A stretch of DNA of 64,000 bases from Adhaeribacter pallidiroseus (GCF_003340495.1 NZ_QASA01000001.1:2108001-2172000), one strand, 5' to 3'; numbered from the stretch's first letter, positions 44,441 to 53,979 are shown. Notes: a model not told the origin generated them from the sequence alone. Numbers and translations: made by a program.

Positions 44441-44639
44441 GAAGGTTAAAAGGTTAGAAAGTTGAAAGGTTAGAAGGTTAAAAGGTTATTTAATAAGAAA
44501 GTAGAAAAGGTAGAAGGTCAAAAGGATGAAATATGGAATTAATGGGATGGTTTAAAACTCCTTAATATCTCAACCTTTCAACTTTACAACTTTTAAACCT
44601 TCCAACCTTATAACTTTCAAACTTTTCAACCTTTCAACT
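44441..44639. repeat. imperfect inverted repeat of GAAGGTTRAAAG units
   Basis: The left arm (44441-44520) is built of repeats of a GAAGGTTRAAAGGTT type, while the right arm (44571-44639) has the reverse complement, CAACCTTTCAAC and variants. The arms face each other across about 50 bases, between two convergent genes. A transcript would fold into a long, imperfect hairpin that could act as a bidirectional terminator. Confidence 0.75.
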
Positions 44640-44644
44640 AAAAA

Positions 44645-45616
44645 TTAGCAGCAACCACCGCCATCGTAAAAGTAAGTGGAACCGGATATGTAAATGTCTT
44701 TTCGATCAAGATTGGCCAGGGCAGCGGCGGTTTTATCGCATACGGCTAATGGTTGATTCGCATATAACAGATGGCCTTTCTGATCATCAAAATAAGATTC
44801 AGAGCCAAAGTAAATGGCTGTTTTTCCGGTGAAGATGCAAGGGCCGTCATGGGGCATGGGGTCTTTAATAGCGCATACTTCTACACTTTCGATGTAAATT
44901 AATTCGGGAGTAGCGTAATGTTCCGGCGCCAGTATGCGGTAAGGTCGTTTTGCGCGAACTTCTACCGTTCCAAATCCCACACTGGTTATTACGTCTAAAT
45001 ATTGCTGCAACGGTAAAGCGCCGCTTAAACACAATGCCCGCAATTTTTCGTCTTGTTGCAGGCTGGCGGGCATGGTGGTTTCGCAAACCGGGTCGGAAAG
45101 AACCAGGCGACCATGGGGCTTTAATACTCGGTACGTTTCCTGTAGAGCTTGCTTTAAATCATCGGCTTTAAAAATATTGAATAAGCAATTCTGGGCAGCT
45201 ACGTCTATGGAATTGGCGGCAACCGGTAAATGCAGCGCATCGCCTTTAACCAGCTCCACAAAATCTGATTGAAACCAGGAGTTGCTCTGCTCCGCCTCCA
45301 GCATGTTCTCCCGACTAGCCTGAAGCATTTCATCAACGACATCCACCCCCAAAACGCCCGCGGGTTGCCGGCTGAAATAAGCGAATTGCAGTAATTCCAT
45401 ACCTCCGCCTACCCCAACGTACAAAACTTTGGGATTATTAATTAAATCGCGGGGATGTACTGTACTTCCACAACCATAATTCATCTCCAGCATTCGCTTC
45501 GGAATCTGCAAGCCGGGTAATTGCCAAACCGGCGACGTGGTACAGCACAATCCTACTTCCGGGGTTAAGGCAGCTTGCCGGTAAACGTCTCGGGTAATAT
45601 CTAAATAGGTATCCAT
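44645..45616 (-). CDS. arsM: arsenite S-adenosylmethionine methyltransferase, ArsM-like (arsenosugar type)
   Basis: A 323-residue SAM-dependent methyltransferase that should methylate arsenite to mono- and dimethylarsenicals, the first step of arsenosugar synthesis. It has the SAM motif LYVGVGGGMELLQF, a long central Rossmann domain (VLGVDVVDEMLQ, VKGDALHLP, AQNCLFNIF, VLKPHGRLVLSDP), Cys pairs near the N-terminus (GLCCTTSP, Cys24/25), MNYGCGST, and a C-terminal GGGCC. The N-terminal CC and terminal GGGCC are typical of arsenosugar-cluster ArsM. It lies beside the DUF547 gene on the same strand, 8 kb away from the arsS operon, which is on the other strand. Confidence 0.85.
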   Translation of the reverse strand: MDTYLDITRDVYRQAALTPEVGLCCTTSPVWQLPGLQIPKRMLEMNYGCGSTVHPRDLINNPKVLYVGVGGGMELLQFAYFSRQPAGVLGVDVVDEMLQASRENMLEAEQSNSWFQSDFVELVKGDALHLPVAANSIDVAAQNCLFNIFKADDLKQALQETYRVLKPHGRLVLSDPVCETTMPASLQQDEKLRALCLSGALPLQQYLDVITSVGFGTVEVRAKRPYRILAPEHYATPELIYIESVEVCAIKDPMPHDGPCIFTGKTAIYFGSESYFDDQKGHLLYANQPLAVCDKTAAALANLDRKDIYISGSTYFYDGGGCC

Positions 45617-45742
45617 GGTTGATCTAAAGAAAAAATTTAAAAAAATTATGTAACAAGATGGCTGTTAATAGTTTAGCATTTTGTATTAAAACTTCCGATT
45701 AAATGCAAATAAACCCACGCGCTAAAGCCATGGTCCAAAAAC

Positions 45743-46537
45743 CTAATTATTTATTTCGTTTAACCGCCAGTTATAATCTAAGTTGCTTACTTGGGCATTA
45801 GCCTTTATTTGAACTGTAGAATAACGATTTAAGTATTGGATTAAAGGGCCATTGTGTGTAAAATCAGCGGTAAACCAGCTGAATATTTTAGAAATTTTGA
45901 TCTTATGTGGTCGGATCTGGTTACGGCTGGGATCATTAATAAAGGTGCGGGCCTGATCTTCGAGTTGTTGATGGAGATTAGCTGCGGAATAAGCTTCGTT
46001 GCGTAACTTAGGGCAGGACACTGACGCACAAACAATGGCAAAATGAATGCGCGGTTCTTTAAATGTTTTTCTTAAAATTTGGTGCTCTATCTCGTTCAAG
46101 GATAATCGTTTAGCACCGATCGGAATAAAGGAAATATCCCAACAGGTATTCACAAACGGAATATGTATTTTACTTCCAATATCTTTAATGCTTTTCACGG
46201 GATAATGACGAAGCACCAGTTGCAGGGTAAAAGCATTATAAGCATTTAGCCAATAAGCCAATTTTTCGGGCGTACTCCAGGTATTTGCGGGCGGGTTACG
46301 CGATAAAAGCTGTAAATATTGGTTTAAGGCTAAGGTATCCAATAACAAGCCGCGGTAGTTTACTTGTCCGTTCGGGGTAACGTACTTGTGCAGGATATTA
46401 CTAAATAACTGGTGCGAAACAGGTTTTACAGCGGGTGTTGATGAGTGGTTTTGCGAAGGGTAGTTTTTATTATCGCTAGAACAATTACCAAACGTTACTA
46501 CGGTAATTAAAAGAATAAACAAAATTTTAAATAACAT
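45743..46537 (-). CDS. DUF547 domain protein, exported
   Basis: A 264-residue protein with a hydrophobic N-terminal segment (FILLITVVTFGNC) that may be a signal peptide or weak lipobox. The DUF547 domain shows VNYRGLLLD, AYWLNAYNAFTLQLVLRH, ISFIPIGAKRLSLNEIEHQI and FAIVCASVSCPKLRNEAY, the last being its most conserved part. DUF547 proteins are frequent neighbours of arsenosugar genes; the role is unknown. It is transcribed toward the arsM-like gene, 126 bases away, so they may be an operon. Confidence 0.9.
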   Translation of the reverse strand: MLFKILFILLITVVTFGNCSSDNKNYPSQNHSSTPAVKPVSHQLFSNILHKYVTPNGQVNYRGLLLDTLALNQYLQLLSRNPPANTWSTPEKLAYWLNAYNAFTLQLVLRHYPVKSIKDIGSKIHIPFVNTCWDISFIPIGAKRLSLNEIEHQILRKTFKEPRIHFAIVCASVSCPKLRNEAYSAANLHQQLEDQARTFINDPSRNQIRPHKIKISKIFSWFTADFTHNGPLIQYLNRYSTVQIKANAQVSNLDYNWRLNEINN

Positions 46538-46896
46538 GCGCTTAGCGGCTAAACAAACATAAAAATTAAAAATTAAGATAGAGCCATCACCAAGGTCTGA
46601 AAAGTTAAGTAATCCGAAGGAATGCTAGATGTAGTAAAAACTGATTTTTACCGCACTTGTTTTAGCAAAAATTAAATTTCTGGCAAACGGAGGCCCATTA
46701 TTGGTTTATCTTAAAGATCCTATTTGCCCGATAATGAATTTACAAAGCGTAATTTACCTTCTCTTTGAAATAGGACGAAGCATTATTTTTAAGGTAAATA
46801 TTATAAGTATTCGCTGGTGTTGCTTAAATGAATAAATTAAGTATATTAGGTTAATTTGCTTAAATTCAATTTATTACAATATTTTGTTGTATTTAA
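46538..46896. other. A/T-rich intergenic region
   Basis: About 360 bases ahead of the DUF547 gene and behind the tryptophan dioxygenase gene. I see no ORF, hairpin or repeat worth naming. Confidence 0.5.
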
Positions 46897-47859
46897 CTAC
46901 AATTCACTTAAAACTTTATCAACCCATCCTTTACCCCAATCCGCAATTTCCTGATCGCTCCAGATTTCGGGGAAAAAGATGCGTTTTTGAAATTTAGGAG
47001 GTAAGTATTGCTGCCAGTTAGTTCCTCCGGTAGCGGCTAAACTGCCTTTATCGCTTTGTAAATACCGCACCGCCGATTTATAATGCATTAAAGGCCAGTT
47101 AACATTTACATTGCTGTCGAGTTCCTTCAGCTGGCGTAGAAGTTTGGGGTTTTGTTGATCTAGTTCCGGCAATCTTTTAACCACCGCCCACACGTTTTTA
47201 TTTTTGTAATCGACGGCTAGTTTTAAAAGCGTTTCGGTGTATTTGGCTTCAAACTGCAACAACGTTAGGGTTTTGGTACTGGAACCTACCTCGGTGGCCC
47301 CTTCTTTCCAGTAGATACAGCCCATCATTTCGTCGTGCCCGGCGGTTAGGCCCAAAGCTTTGCGTTTTTCTTTATCCATTAAGTTTTGCAAATCCGTGGA
47401 GCAAATCTCTATCATCCGGAACTGTACCGATTGAAAACCACTCGCGGGCATCAAGGCCATCCGGAACTGTAAAAATTGCTGCGGGTCCATACCGTCTACC
47501 ATTACATCAAAAGAATCAATCAGATTTTCAAAATACCGGTTAATCCGCTTCAATCGTAGAATTAATTCCGGCAAGGCATCCGCCGGCAGGTTGCCAATTT
47601 GTTCGTATTCGTTTAAGCACAACTTAAAGTAAAGCTCGGTAATCTGGTGATAAAGAATAAATATCTTTTCGTCCGGTATGGTAGTCCGGGGGGTTTGCAA
47701 ACTGAGTAAAGTATCCAGATGAATGTAATCCCAGTAATTCAGAAAGTCGGAGTGGTATAAACCTTCCAGGTAAGCGGCTAAATCCTGACCCAAAGCAGCG
47801 TATTTTTCTTCTAATTTTTTAAGCTGCTCCAACACTTTTGGTTCAAAATAGATACTCAT
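46897..47859 (-). CDS. tryptophan 2,3-dioxygenase
   Basis: Heme enzyme opening the indole ring of tryptophan to N-formylkynurenine, the first step of the kynurenine pathway. The 320-residue all-helical protein has LDTLLSLQTPRTTIPDE, the heme-pocket helix FILYHQITELYFKLCLNEYEQI and MALMPASGFQSVQFR. The C-terminal region contains LMHYKSAVRYLQ and AATGGTNWQQYLPP, corresponding to the heme-ligand His helix and substrate loop. No other kynurenine-pathway gene is visible nearby. It is monocistronic, with a start near the divergent M28 peptidase gene. Confidence 0.93.
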   Translation of the reverse strand: MSIYFEPKVLEQLKKLEEKYAALGQDLAAYLEGLYHSDFLNYWDYIHLDTLLSLQTPRTTIPDEKIFILYHQITELYFKLCLNEYEQIGNLPADALPELILRLKRINRYFENLIDSFDVMVDGMDPQQFLQFRMALMPASGFQSVQFRMIEICSTDLQNLMDKEKRKALGLTAGHDEMMGCIYWKEGATEVGSSTKTLTLLQFEAKYTETLLKLAVDYKNKNVWAVVKRLPELDQQNPKLLRQLKELDSNVNVNWPLMHYKSAVRYLQSDKGSLAATGGTNWQQYLPPKFQKRIFFPEIWSDQEIADWGKGWVDKVLSEL

Positions 47860-47986
47860 GAAAAAACAGGAAATTGTGAATTCGTAAACTTAAGGCAAAA
47901 ATTTAAATCTGGTAATACCAGCAGGCAACCTTTCCAAAAATATTTGCATCTGCTTTTGTACCTGCGTAACCTGTAGTGAGCGTTGA

Positions 47987-48931
47987 ATGAACAACATGCG
48001 CCCTTCCTCTGCTTTTTTTCTTTTATTTTGCTTGCTACTTTTCTTCAGTCAGGCAAGTTTTGCCAGCCAGGTAGATACCCTGCGTTTACGTTCCTATTTG
48101 TTGAAAATTACCGAAACACCGCAAGCTCGCCAGTACCAGCATTTGGCCAGTTTAAACCAGGTTGCCGATTACCTGCGGAGTGAATTTTTAAAAAACTCTA
48201 GCCGGGTAACCGAACAAGTATACCGGGTAAATAACCAGGAGTACCGCAACATAATATGTTCTTTCGGGCCGGAAGATAAACCGCGTATTATCATTGGAGC
48301 GCACTACGATGTGTGCCAGGATCAACCCGGAGCCGACGATAACGCCAGCGGAGTGGCGGGATTGCTGGAGTTAAGCCACTTGTTGGCGCAGGAAGAACTA
48401 AATTACCGGGTTGATTTGGTTGCTTTTACTTTGGAGGAACCGCCTTTTTTCCGGACCGAACACATGGGTAGCTTTGTGCACGCGCAATTTTTAAAAAAAC
48501 AGCAAATACCTGTTCTGGGCATGATTAGTCTGGAAATGATTGGCTACTTTTCCGACCAAAAACACAGTCAGCAATACCCTTTAAAGCCGTTGAAACTTGT
48601 TTATGGTTCCAAGGGCAATTTTATAACCGTGGTCCAAAAATGGCAGGCGGGCACGTTCGCGCGGCAGTTTTACCGGCACGTAAAGCAGCAAGCCTTACTA
48701 CCCGTAAAGAAATTTAAAGGTCCGGCTAAAATTCCGGGAATGGACTTTTCGGACCATTTAAATTACTGGCGGATGGGCTATTCGGCTTTTATGATCACGG
48801 ATACGTCCTTTTACCGCAATCCCCATTACCATTTACCAACCGATACGTTGGAAACTTTAAACCTAACCAAAATGGGCCTGGTTCTGGAAACAGTTTACCA
48901 AGCTTTAATTCATTTTAACTCAAACGGATAA
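47987..48931 (+). CDS. secreted M28-family zinc peptidase
   Basis: A 314-residue exported aminopeptidase-like enzyme. It has a signal peptide (FLLFCLLLFFSQASFASQ), then the M28 fold: IIIGAHYDVCQDQPGADDN (His and Asp zinc ligands, ADDNASGVAGLLEL), the catalytic Glu pair in FTLEEPPFFRTEHMGS, LEMIGYFSD, DFSDHLNYW and the late NPHYHLPTDTLETL (His ligand). The overall length is short, with no extra domains. It probably degrades peptides in the periplasm or outside the cell. Confidence 0.92.
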   Translation: MNNMRPSSAFFLLFCLLLFFSQASFASQVDTLRLRSYLLKITETPQARQYQHLASLNQVADYLRSEFLKNSSRVTEQVYRVNNQEYRNIICSFGPEDKPRIIIGAHYDVCQDQPGADDNASGVAGLLELSHLLAQEELNYRVDLVAFTLEEPPFFRTEHMGSFVHAQFLKKQQIPVLGMISLEMIGYFSDQKHSQQYPLKPLKLVYGSKGNFITVVQKWQAGTFARQFYRHVKQQALLPVKKFKGPAKIPGMDFSDHLNYWRMGYSAFMITDTSFYRNPHYHLPTDTLETLNLTKMGLVLETVYQALIHFNSNG

Positions 48932-49614
48932 ATAGCGGTGCCGGTATTTGCTACAGAAGTAAATAAAAACTGGTAAATCTTTCTTAATTGCCAGTTATAC
49001 TTAAATTTGACGCAGCAAAAGCCATTACAAAGTTATTGTTTGATACCTGCTAAAAACAGTATTTTTAATCTGACCAGAAGTTATTTTCTTAGATGTTCTA
49101 CGGTTGGTTTATGAAAATTAGTCAGGTCTGGTTTCCGAATATTAAGATCGCTCTTAAGATGAAGCGTATTTTTTAAATTTCCGGCATGGATTCGTAAAAG
49201 GTAAGACTCAGACCCAGACAATAATTTTGACTTAGGGCGGGTTACCACCGATAAAAGTTAATTAAAAGTTTCTTTTACCTTTGCCATTATAGGGTGCATA
49301 TAACTGAGTGGTTGGGTAAAAAGGAAGGCTACTATCCGGGGCTCCGAAAATTTAGAAAAGAAAGTAACCAAGTTACTAACCAGTTAAAAGAAAGTACGGT
49401 AGTGAAAACCAGGTGAAAATAGTTCGGCTAACTTTCACCGCTCGGTTTGTTGCTAGGTATAATTAGGCTACCCGGAACGTGGGGCCTGGCACAGGGAATG
49501 ATTTGCTTTCGGATATAAGTCAGGCAAATAGTGATCTTAAGTTTATTACGCTACAATATAGAAACCAACTTAGTTGGATTAATACTTAACTTACATCCCA
49601 AATATCGTTTAAGA
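48932..49614. other. long leader region with a stable hairpin
   Basis: About 680 bases ahead of the TolC gene. The right part is G/C-richer than usual for this genome's spacers and holds GGTGAAA (49412-49418) / TTTCACC (49433-49439) as a stem around AGTTCGGCTAA. It is not followed by T, so it is not a terminator. I see no known riboswitch pattern and no ORF with good support. An upstream in-frame ATG at 49531 exists, but the true start is 49615. Confidence 0.45.
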
Positions 49615-51096
49615 ATGGTAGATCAATCCAAAAAAATACTATTAGCCGCCATGCTCTGTGCTGGGCTGTTGGCATATTCCCCGGCGCAGGCGCAAACGCA
49701 GGATCAAAATAAACCCCAAAAAACCACCTGGACTTTACAGGAATGCGTAGAATACGGCTTGCAAAACAATTTACTCCTGAAACAATCCGGCTTAAACCGT
49801 GAACTGGCTTTTATAAACGCGAAACAAGCGCGTAATAACGTATTACCCAGTGTTAATGCGAGTACATCGTATAGTTTTAATTCTGGTTTAAATAACGACC
49901 CCACTACCGGAGTTCTGGTTAACAGTAATACCCGCACTAATAATATTCAGTTAAATGCCAATGTGCCCATATTTAATGGTTTTCAACTGCACAATTCCAT
50001 TAAACAAACTTATCTCAATTACCAAGCTTCGCTCTCGGATTTAGAAAAGACCCAGAACGATGTTTTACTCAACATTGTATCGCAATATTTAGAAATTATT
50101 TTAAGTGATGAATTACTGGAAGCGGCTAAACTACAATTAGCCAGTTCCAAAGACCAGGCAGCGCGAACCCAGAAGCTTTTTCAAGCGGGTAGCGTAGCCG
50201 AAAACAACGTGTTCGAAATAAATTCCCAAATTGCCACCGATGAAGTGAGCATTATAAATGCCCAGAACCGGCGCGATATTGCGGCAGTTAATTTGATGCA
50301 ATTATTGGATTTGCAAAACCTGCCGGATTTTAAAGTGGTAAAGCCCGATATTAAAGATCCGGATGAAGATGTAATAGCTTTTGATGCTGATAATGTGTTT
50401 GATGTGGCCCAGCAACGCATGCCCGAAATTAAAGCCGCTGATCTACGGGCTAAAAGTGCTTTGGTCGGCATTCGTGTGTCGCAGGGTGCTTTAATGCCTC
50501 AGTTATCTTTAGGCGCAAACTTTAATACAGCGCATTTTAACCTCTTAACTGATCGGGTAGTTGACCCAGGCCCCGAAGTAACCACTATTCAAACGATTGG
50601 TTATGTGGACGGGGGTGAAAAGTATCCGGTTAAAACGGCTATTACCAGAAGACAGCCCGTTACGGAAGATTACACATACTTTACCCAGTTGCAGGATAAC
50701 CGGGGGATCGGCGTTTTTTTAAATTTAAGCATACCCGTGTTCAATGGATTCAGTGCCCGCAACGGGGTATTGCGATCTAAAATTAATCACAAAAATGCGG
50801 TTCTGAACACCGAAATTACGCGCAACCAATTACGGCAAACGATTCAGCAATCGTACGCCGATGCGGTAGCCGCCCAGAAGCGATTTAGTGCGATGAAAAA
50901 ACAATTAGAATCTTTTCAGTTAACTTTCCGCAATGCCGAAATCCGGTTTAACAACGGGGTACTGAACTCCACGGATTATAACGTGGCTCGCAATAACTTT
51001 ACCCGGGCGCAACTGGATCTGATTCAGGCTAAATATGAATACACATTTCGATTAAAAGTATTAGACTTTTATCAAGGTAAAAAAATAACTTTCTAG
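49615..51096 (+). CDS. TolC-family outer membrane efflux protein
   Basis: A 493-residue outer membrane channel with a signal peptide (MVDQSKKILLAAMLCAGLLA, ending AQAQ), then two TolC-type repeats of coiled-coil helices: LQECVEYGLQNNLLLKQS, FNGFQLHNSIKQTYLNYQAS and later FNGFSARNGVLRSKINHKNA, FNNGVLNSTDYNVARNNF. The start was placed at 49615 because the signal peptide begins there; ATG 49531 would add 28 residues. It is followed after 21 bases by a periplasmic adaptor gene, so they form an operon, but no inner-membrane pump gene follows. Confidence 0.95.
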   Translation: MVDQSKKILLAAMLCAGLLAYSPAQAQTQDQNKPQKTTWTLQECVEYGLQNNLLLKQSGLNRELAFINAKQARNNVLPSVNASTSYSFNSGLNNDPTTGVLVNSNTRTNNIQLNANVPIFNGFQLHNSIKQTYLNYQASLSDLEKTQNDVLLNIVSQYLEIILSDELLEAAKLQLASSKDQAARTQKLFQAGSVAENNVFEINSQIATDEVSIINAQNRRDIAAVNLMQLLDLQNLPDFKVVKPDIKDPDEDVIAFDADNVFDVAQQRMPEIKAADLRAKSALVGIRVSQGALMPQLSLGANFNTAHFNLLTDRVVDPGPEVTTIQTIGYVDGGEKYPVKTAITRRQPVTEDYTYFTQLQDNRGIGVFLNLSIPVFNGFSARNGVLRSKINHKNAVLNTEITRNQLRQTIQQSYADAVAAQKRFSAMKKQLESFQLTFRNAEIRFNNGVLNSTDYNVARNNFTRAQLDLIQAKYEYTFRLKVLDFYQGKKITF

Positions 51097-51117
51097 CTGA
51101 TATAAATACGCACGTAA

Positions 51118-52521
51118 ATGGCCAAAAGAAATTCAAATCGCTTATTATACATATTAGGAGCTTTGGCACTGGTATTAATTGCTGGCTTAGCCGTAGCTAA
51201 GAAACAAGGCTGGATTGGTAAACCGAACGGTGTGGAAGTAATGGTGGCCAAAGCCAAACAAGCTAAAATCGTCGAAAAAGTAAGTGCTTCCGGTAAGGTG
51301 CAGCCCGAAGTTGAAGTAAAAATAAGCCCTGACGTTTCCGGGGAAATTACCGAACTGCACGTGAAAGAAGGCGACTCGGTAGTTAAAGGGCAGCTGCTTT
51401 TAAAAATCCGCGCCGATAATTACGAATCCTTGGTACAGGCCCAGCGGGCCCGCGTGGATACAGAGCGCGCGAACATGGCTCAGGCCAAAGCTCAATTATC
51501 GCAGTTAATTGCCAGCAGTTCCAACATTCGGTTAACGCACCAGCGTAACACCGAGCTGTTTAAGCAAAAAGTAATTTCCCAATCCGAATTTGATCAAAGC
51601 AAAGCCCAGTATGAAGCCAGTATTCAGGAAATTGAATCGGCCCGCCAGCGGGTACGTGCTTCGGAATTTAGCTTAAAAAGCGCCCAAGCCAGTTTAAACG
51701 ATGCCAACGAGAACTTACGCAAAACCACTATTTATGCCCCGGTAAGCGGCACTATCTCTAAATTAAGTGTTGAGCGTGGGGAACGCGTAGTGGGAACGTC
51801 GCAAATGGCCGGTACCGAAATGCTCCGGATTGCCAATTTAAATTCCATGGAAGTGCGGGTAAATGTAAACGAGAACGATATTATCCGGGTTGGCCTCGGC
51901 GACTCGGCCATTGTGGAAGTAGATTCTTACTCCAACGACGATACCAAGTTCCGGGGGGTGGTTACCGCCATTGCCAATACCGCCAAAGATGCCACTACCC
52001 TGGAAGCCGTTACCGAATTTGAGGTACGGATCCGGTTACTCAGTGATTCGTACAATAATTTAAAAAAGAAGAACACTACCCCTTTTAGACCGGGCATGAC
52101 GGCCTCGGTAGATATTATAACGGAGCAAAAAGATAATGTTTTAGCCGTTCCCCTGGCGGCGGTTACTACCCGCACCGAAAACGGCGACGAAGCTAATCCT
52201 TCGGGAAACAACAATAACCAGCCGGAAAACCAGGATAACGCCAACAATTCCAATGCCGCCGCCAAGCCGGCGCCCGCGGATAATTTAAAAGAAGTAATAT
52301 TTGTGCAGGAAAACGGCAAAGCCAAAATGATAGAAGTAAAAACGGGCATCAGCGATTTTGATAATATCGAAATTACCAGCGGCTTAAAACCCGGTCAGGA
52401 AGTTATTTCGGGACCTTTCCGGGCGGTAACTAAACAATTAAAGACCGGTACCGCCATTATCGTAAAAGATGAAAAGTCGTTGAATAAAGCCGGCGGCGAC
52501 GAAAAAGAAGGTAATTCGTAA
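51118..52521 (+). CDS. HlyD/MacA-type efflux periplasmic adaptor
   Basis: A 467-residue membrane-anchored adaptor with one N-terminal helix (LLYILGALALVLIAGLAVAK), a lipoyl-like half motif (VSASGKVQPEVEVKISPDVS), a long coiled-coil hairpin (about 95-210), the second lipoyl half (TTIYAPVSGTISKLSVERGE) and beta-barrel domains. Close to the C-terminus is a low-complexity Asn/Ala/Pro linker (about 355-385). The combination links an inner-membrane transporter to TolC. It lies 21 bases after the tolC gene and ends at a strong terminator, with no transporter gene between. Confidence 0.93.
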   Translation: MAKRNSNRLLYILGALALVLIAGLAVAKKQGWIGKPNGVEVMVAKAKQAKIVEKVSASGKVQPEVEVKISPDVSGEITELHVKEGDSVVKGQLLLKIRADNYESLVQAQRARVDTERANMAQAKAQLSQLIASSSNIRLTHQRNTELFKQKVISQSEFDQSKAQYEASIQEIESARQRVRASEFSLKSAQASLNDANENLRKTTIYAPVSGTISKLSVERGERVVGTSQMAGTEMLRIANLNSMEVRVNVNENDIIRVGLGDSAIVEVDSYSNDDTKFRGVVTAIANTAKDATTLEAVTEFEVRIRLLSDSYNNLKKKNTTPFRPGMTASVDIITEQKDNVLAVPLAAVTTRTENGDEANPSGNNNNQPENQDNANNSNAAAKPAPADNLKEVIFVQENGKAKMIEVKTGISDFDNIEITSGLKPGQEVISGPFRAVTKQLKTGTAIIVKDEKSLNKAGGDEKEGNS

Positions 52522-52551
52522 TTTGTTCTGCTGATTAATCAGATTTTATTT

Positions 52552-52604
52552 AAAAAGCCAGGTATTTCTTTGTGCTTAAGCAAAAGGAAACCTGGCTTTT
52601 TTTA
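52552..52604 (+). terminator. strong intrinsic terminator
   Basis: A long hairpin: AAAAGCCAGGT / ACCTGGCTTTT outside and TTTCTTTGTGC / GCAAAAGGAAA inside, ending in seven T. It closes the tolC-adaptor operon. Confidence 0.93.
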
Positions 52605-52630
52605 AATTTTAAGCCCGAAAGGAACTTGAT

Positions 52631-52738
52631 TGTAAGTACTTGGCCAAAATTAAGTTGATAAAAACCAAAGTTTAAGTACTTGATGATTAATTTCTTAACG
52701 ATCGAACAACGAACAACTAAAAACGAACAACTATTTAG
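52631..52738 (+). repeat. dispersed intergenic repeat, copy 3
   Basis: A 108-bp noncoding block with the shared parts TGTAAGTACTTGGCCAAAAT, ATTTCTTAACGATCGAACAA, CGAACAACTAAAAACGAACA and ACTATTTAG, matching copy 2 (32858-32963, inverted) at its beginning and copies 1 and 2 at its end. It sits between a terminator and the gpsA start codon, 42 bases from the latter. Confidence 0.75.
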
Positions 52739-52780
52739 TAGTTTATTTATCCAGCAATTTTCTATTTAATACTTCTTATT

Positions 52781-53770
52781 TTGGAAAGCGTAGCAGTAAT
52801 AGGCGGCGGTAGTTGGGCCACGGCATTAGTAAAAATAATCTCTGAAAATAAATTTTCGGTAAGTTGGTGGTTTCGGAAAGAAGCCGATGTAGACCACGTA
52901 TTAAAATACCAGCACAACGACCGGTATTTAAGTGGGGTAACCTTAAACCTGAGCTACGTACAACCTTCCACGAATTTGCCGCAGGTGATACAACAAGCTA
53001 CCTGGGTTATTCTGGCCGTACCAGCGGCTTTCATCGAATCGGTATTGGCGAATTTACCTCCGACTATTTTTACCGGTAAATACGTGGTGTCGGCGATTAA
53101 AGGCATGATCCCGGTGAAAAACTGCCTGGTAACCGAATACATGCAAGCTACATTTGGCGTACTGATGCAGCAGCAATGCGTTATTGCCGGGCCGTGCCAC
53201 GCCGAAGAAGTAGCCCTGGAAAAACAATCATACCTCAGCATTGGGTCTTTAGATTTGCAACTGGCCGAACGCTTTTGTGTTCTTCTTCGCAACCGCTACG
53301 TTCGGGCATCTCCGTTGGATGATATTTACGGGATTGAATACTGCGCCGTTATGAAAAACATTATTGCGTTGGCTTGCGGCATTGCCCATGGTTTAAACTA
53401 CGGCGATAACTTTCAGGCGGTAATGGTTTCTAATGCCATGCTCGAAATAGAAGCTTTCCTGCAAGCCATCTACCCCCGGCCGCGTAATTTAAGCGGCTCG
53501 GCTTACCTCGGCGATTTACTGGTAACCGCTTATTCTCAATTTAGCCGTAACCGCACTTTCGGCAACATGGTCGGGAGAGGTTATTCGGTTAAGTCGGCGC
53601 AATTCGAAATGAATATGATTGCCGAAGGGTATTACGCGGTAAAAATTATTCATGAATTAAATAAAAAACTGCGGGTAAAAATGCCCATTACTGCCGCGGC
53701 TTACAATATTCTATACGAACGTATTTCGCCGCCCGTGGAAATTGCTATATTGAAGGATAAATTCCAGTAA
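52781..53770 (+). CDS. gpsA: glycerol-3-phosphate dehydrogenase [NAD(P)+]
   Basis: Reduces dihydroxyacetone phosphate to sn-glycerol 3-phosphate for phospholipid synthesis. The 329-residue protein starts at TTG 52781 directly at the Rossmann motif VAVIGGGSWATALVKI (normally GAGSWGTA). It has VILAVPAAFI, VSAIKGM, VIAGPCHAEEVALEKQ (usually GPSHAEEV) and the catalytic region YCAVMKNIIALACGIAHGL with GSAYLGDLLVT and RNRTFG. It is monocistronic and preceded by a dispersed repeat copy. Confidence 0.95.
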   Translation: MESVAVIGGGSWATALVKIISENKFSVSWWFRKEADVDHVLKYQHNDRYLSGVTLNLSYVQPSTNLPQVIQQATWVILAVPAAFIESVLANLPPTIFTGKYVVSAIKGMIPVKNCLVTEYMQATFGVLMQQQCVIAGPCHAEEVALEKQSYLSIGSLDLQLAERFCVLLRNRYVRASPLDDIYGIEYCAVMKNIIALACGIAHGLNYGDNFQAVMVSNAMLEIEAFLQAIYPRPRNLSGSAYLGDLLVTAYSQFSRNRTFGNMVGRGYSVKSAQFEMNMIAEGYYAVKIIHELNKKLRVKMPITAAAYNILYERISPPVEIAILKDKFQ

Positions 53771-53979
53771 GATTTAGATGTTGAATTAATTTGTAGTTAA
53801 GCACAAAATACTCTGGACTGATAAAATCATCTAAAATTTAAAAATTCTGCTCGTAAGGCGCAATTGAAGAAATTTACCGGTAAATGAAATACCAATGCCA
53901 TCTGGAGTGTAATTTTTTGCGTATAGCTTTAGAATATACAACCTGTTAAAATAAAATTTTTTAAATTTTTTCTTCTTAC

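Noticed and set aside
49531-49614. Extended start of the TolC gene
   Set aside because: The signal peptide clearly begins at 49615; the 28 extra residues would precede it.
48932-49614. Known riboswitch in the tolC leader
   Set aside because: I looked for cobalamin, TPP, SAM and FMN core patterns and saw none; only a simple hairpin is present.
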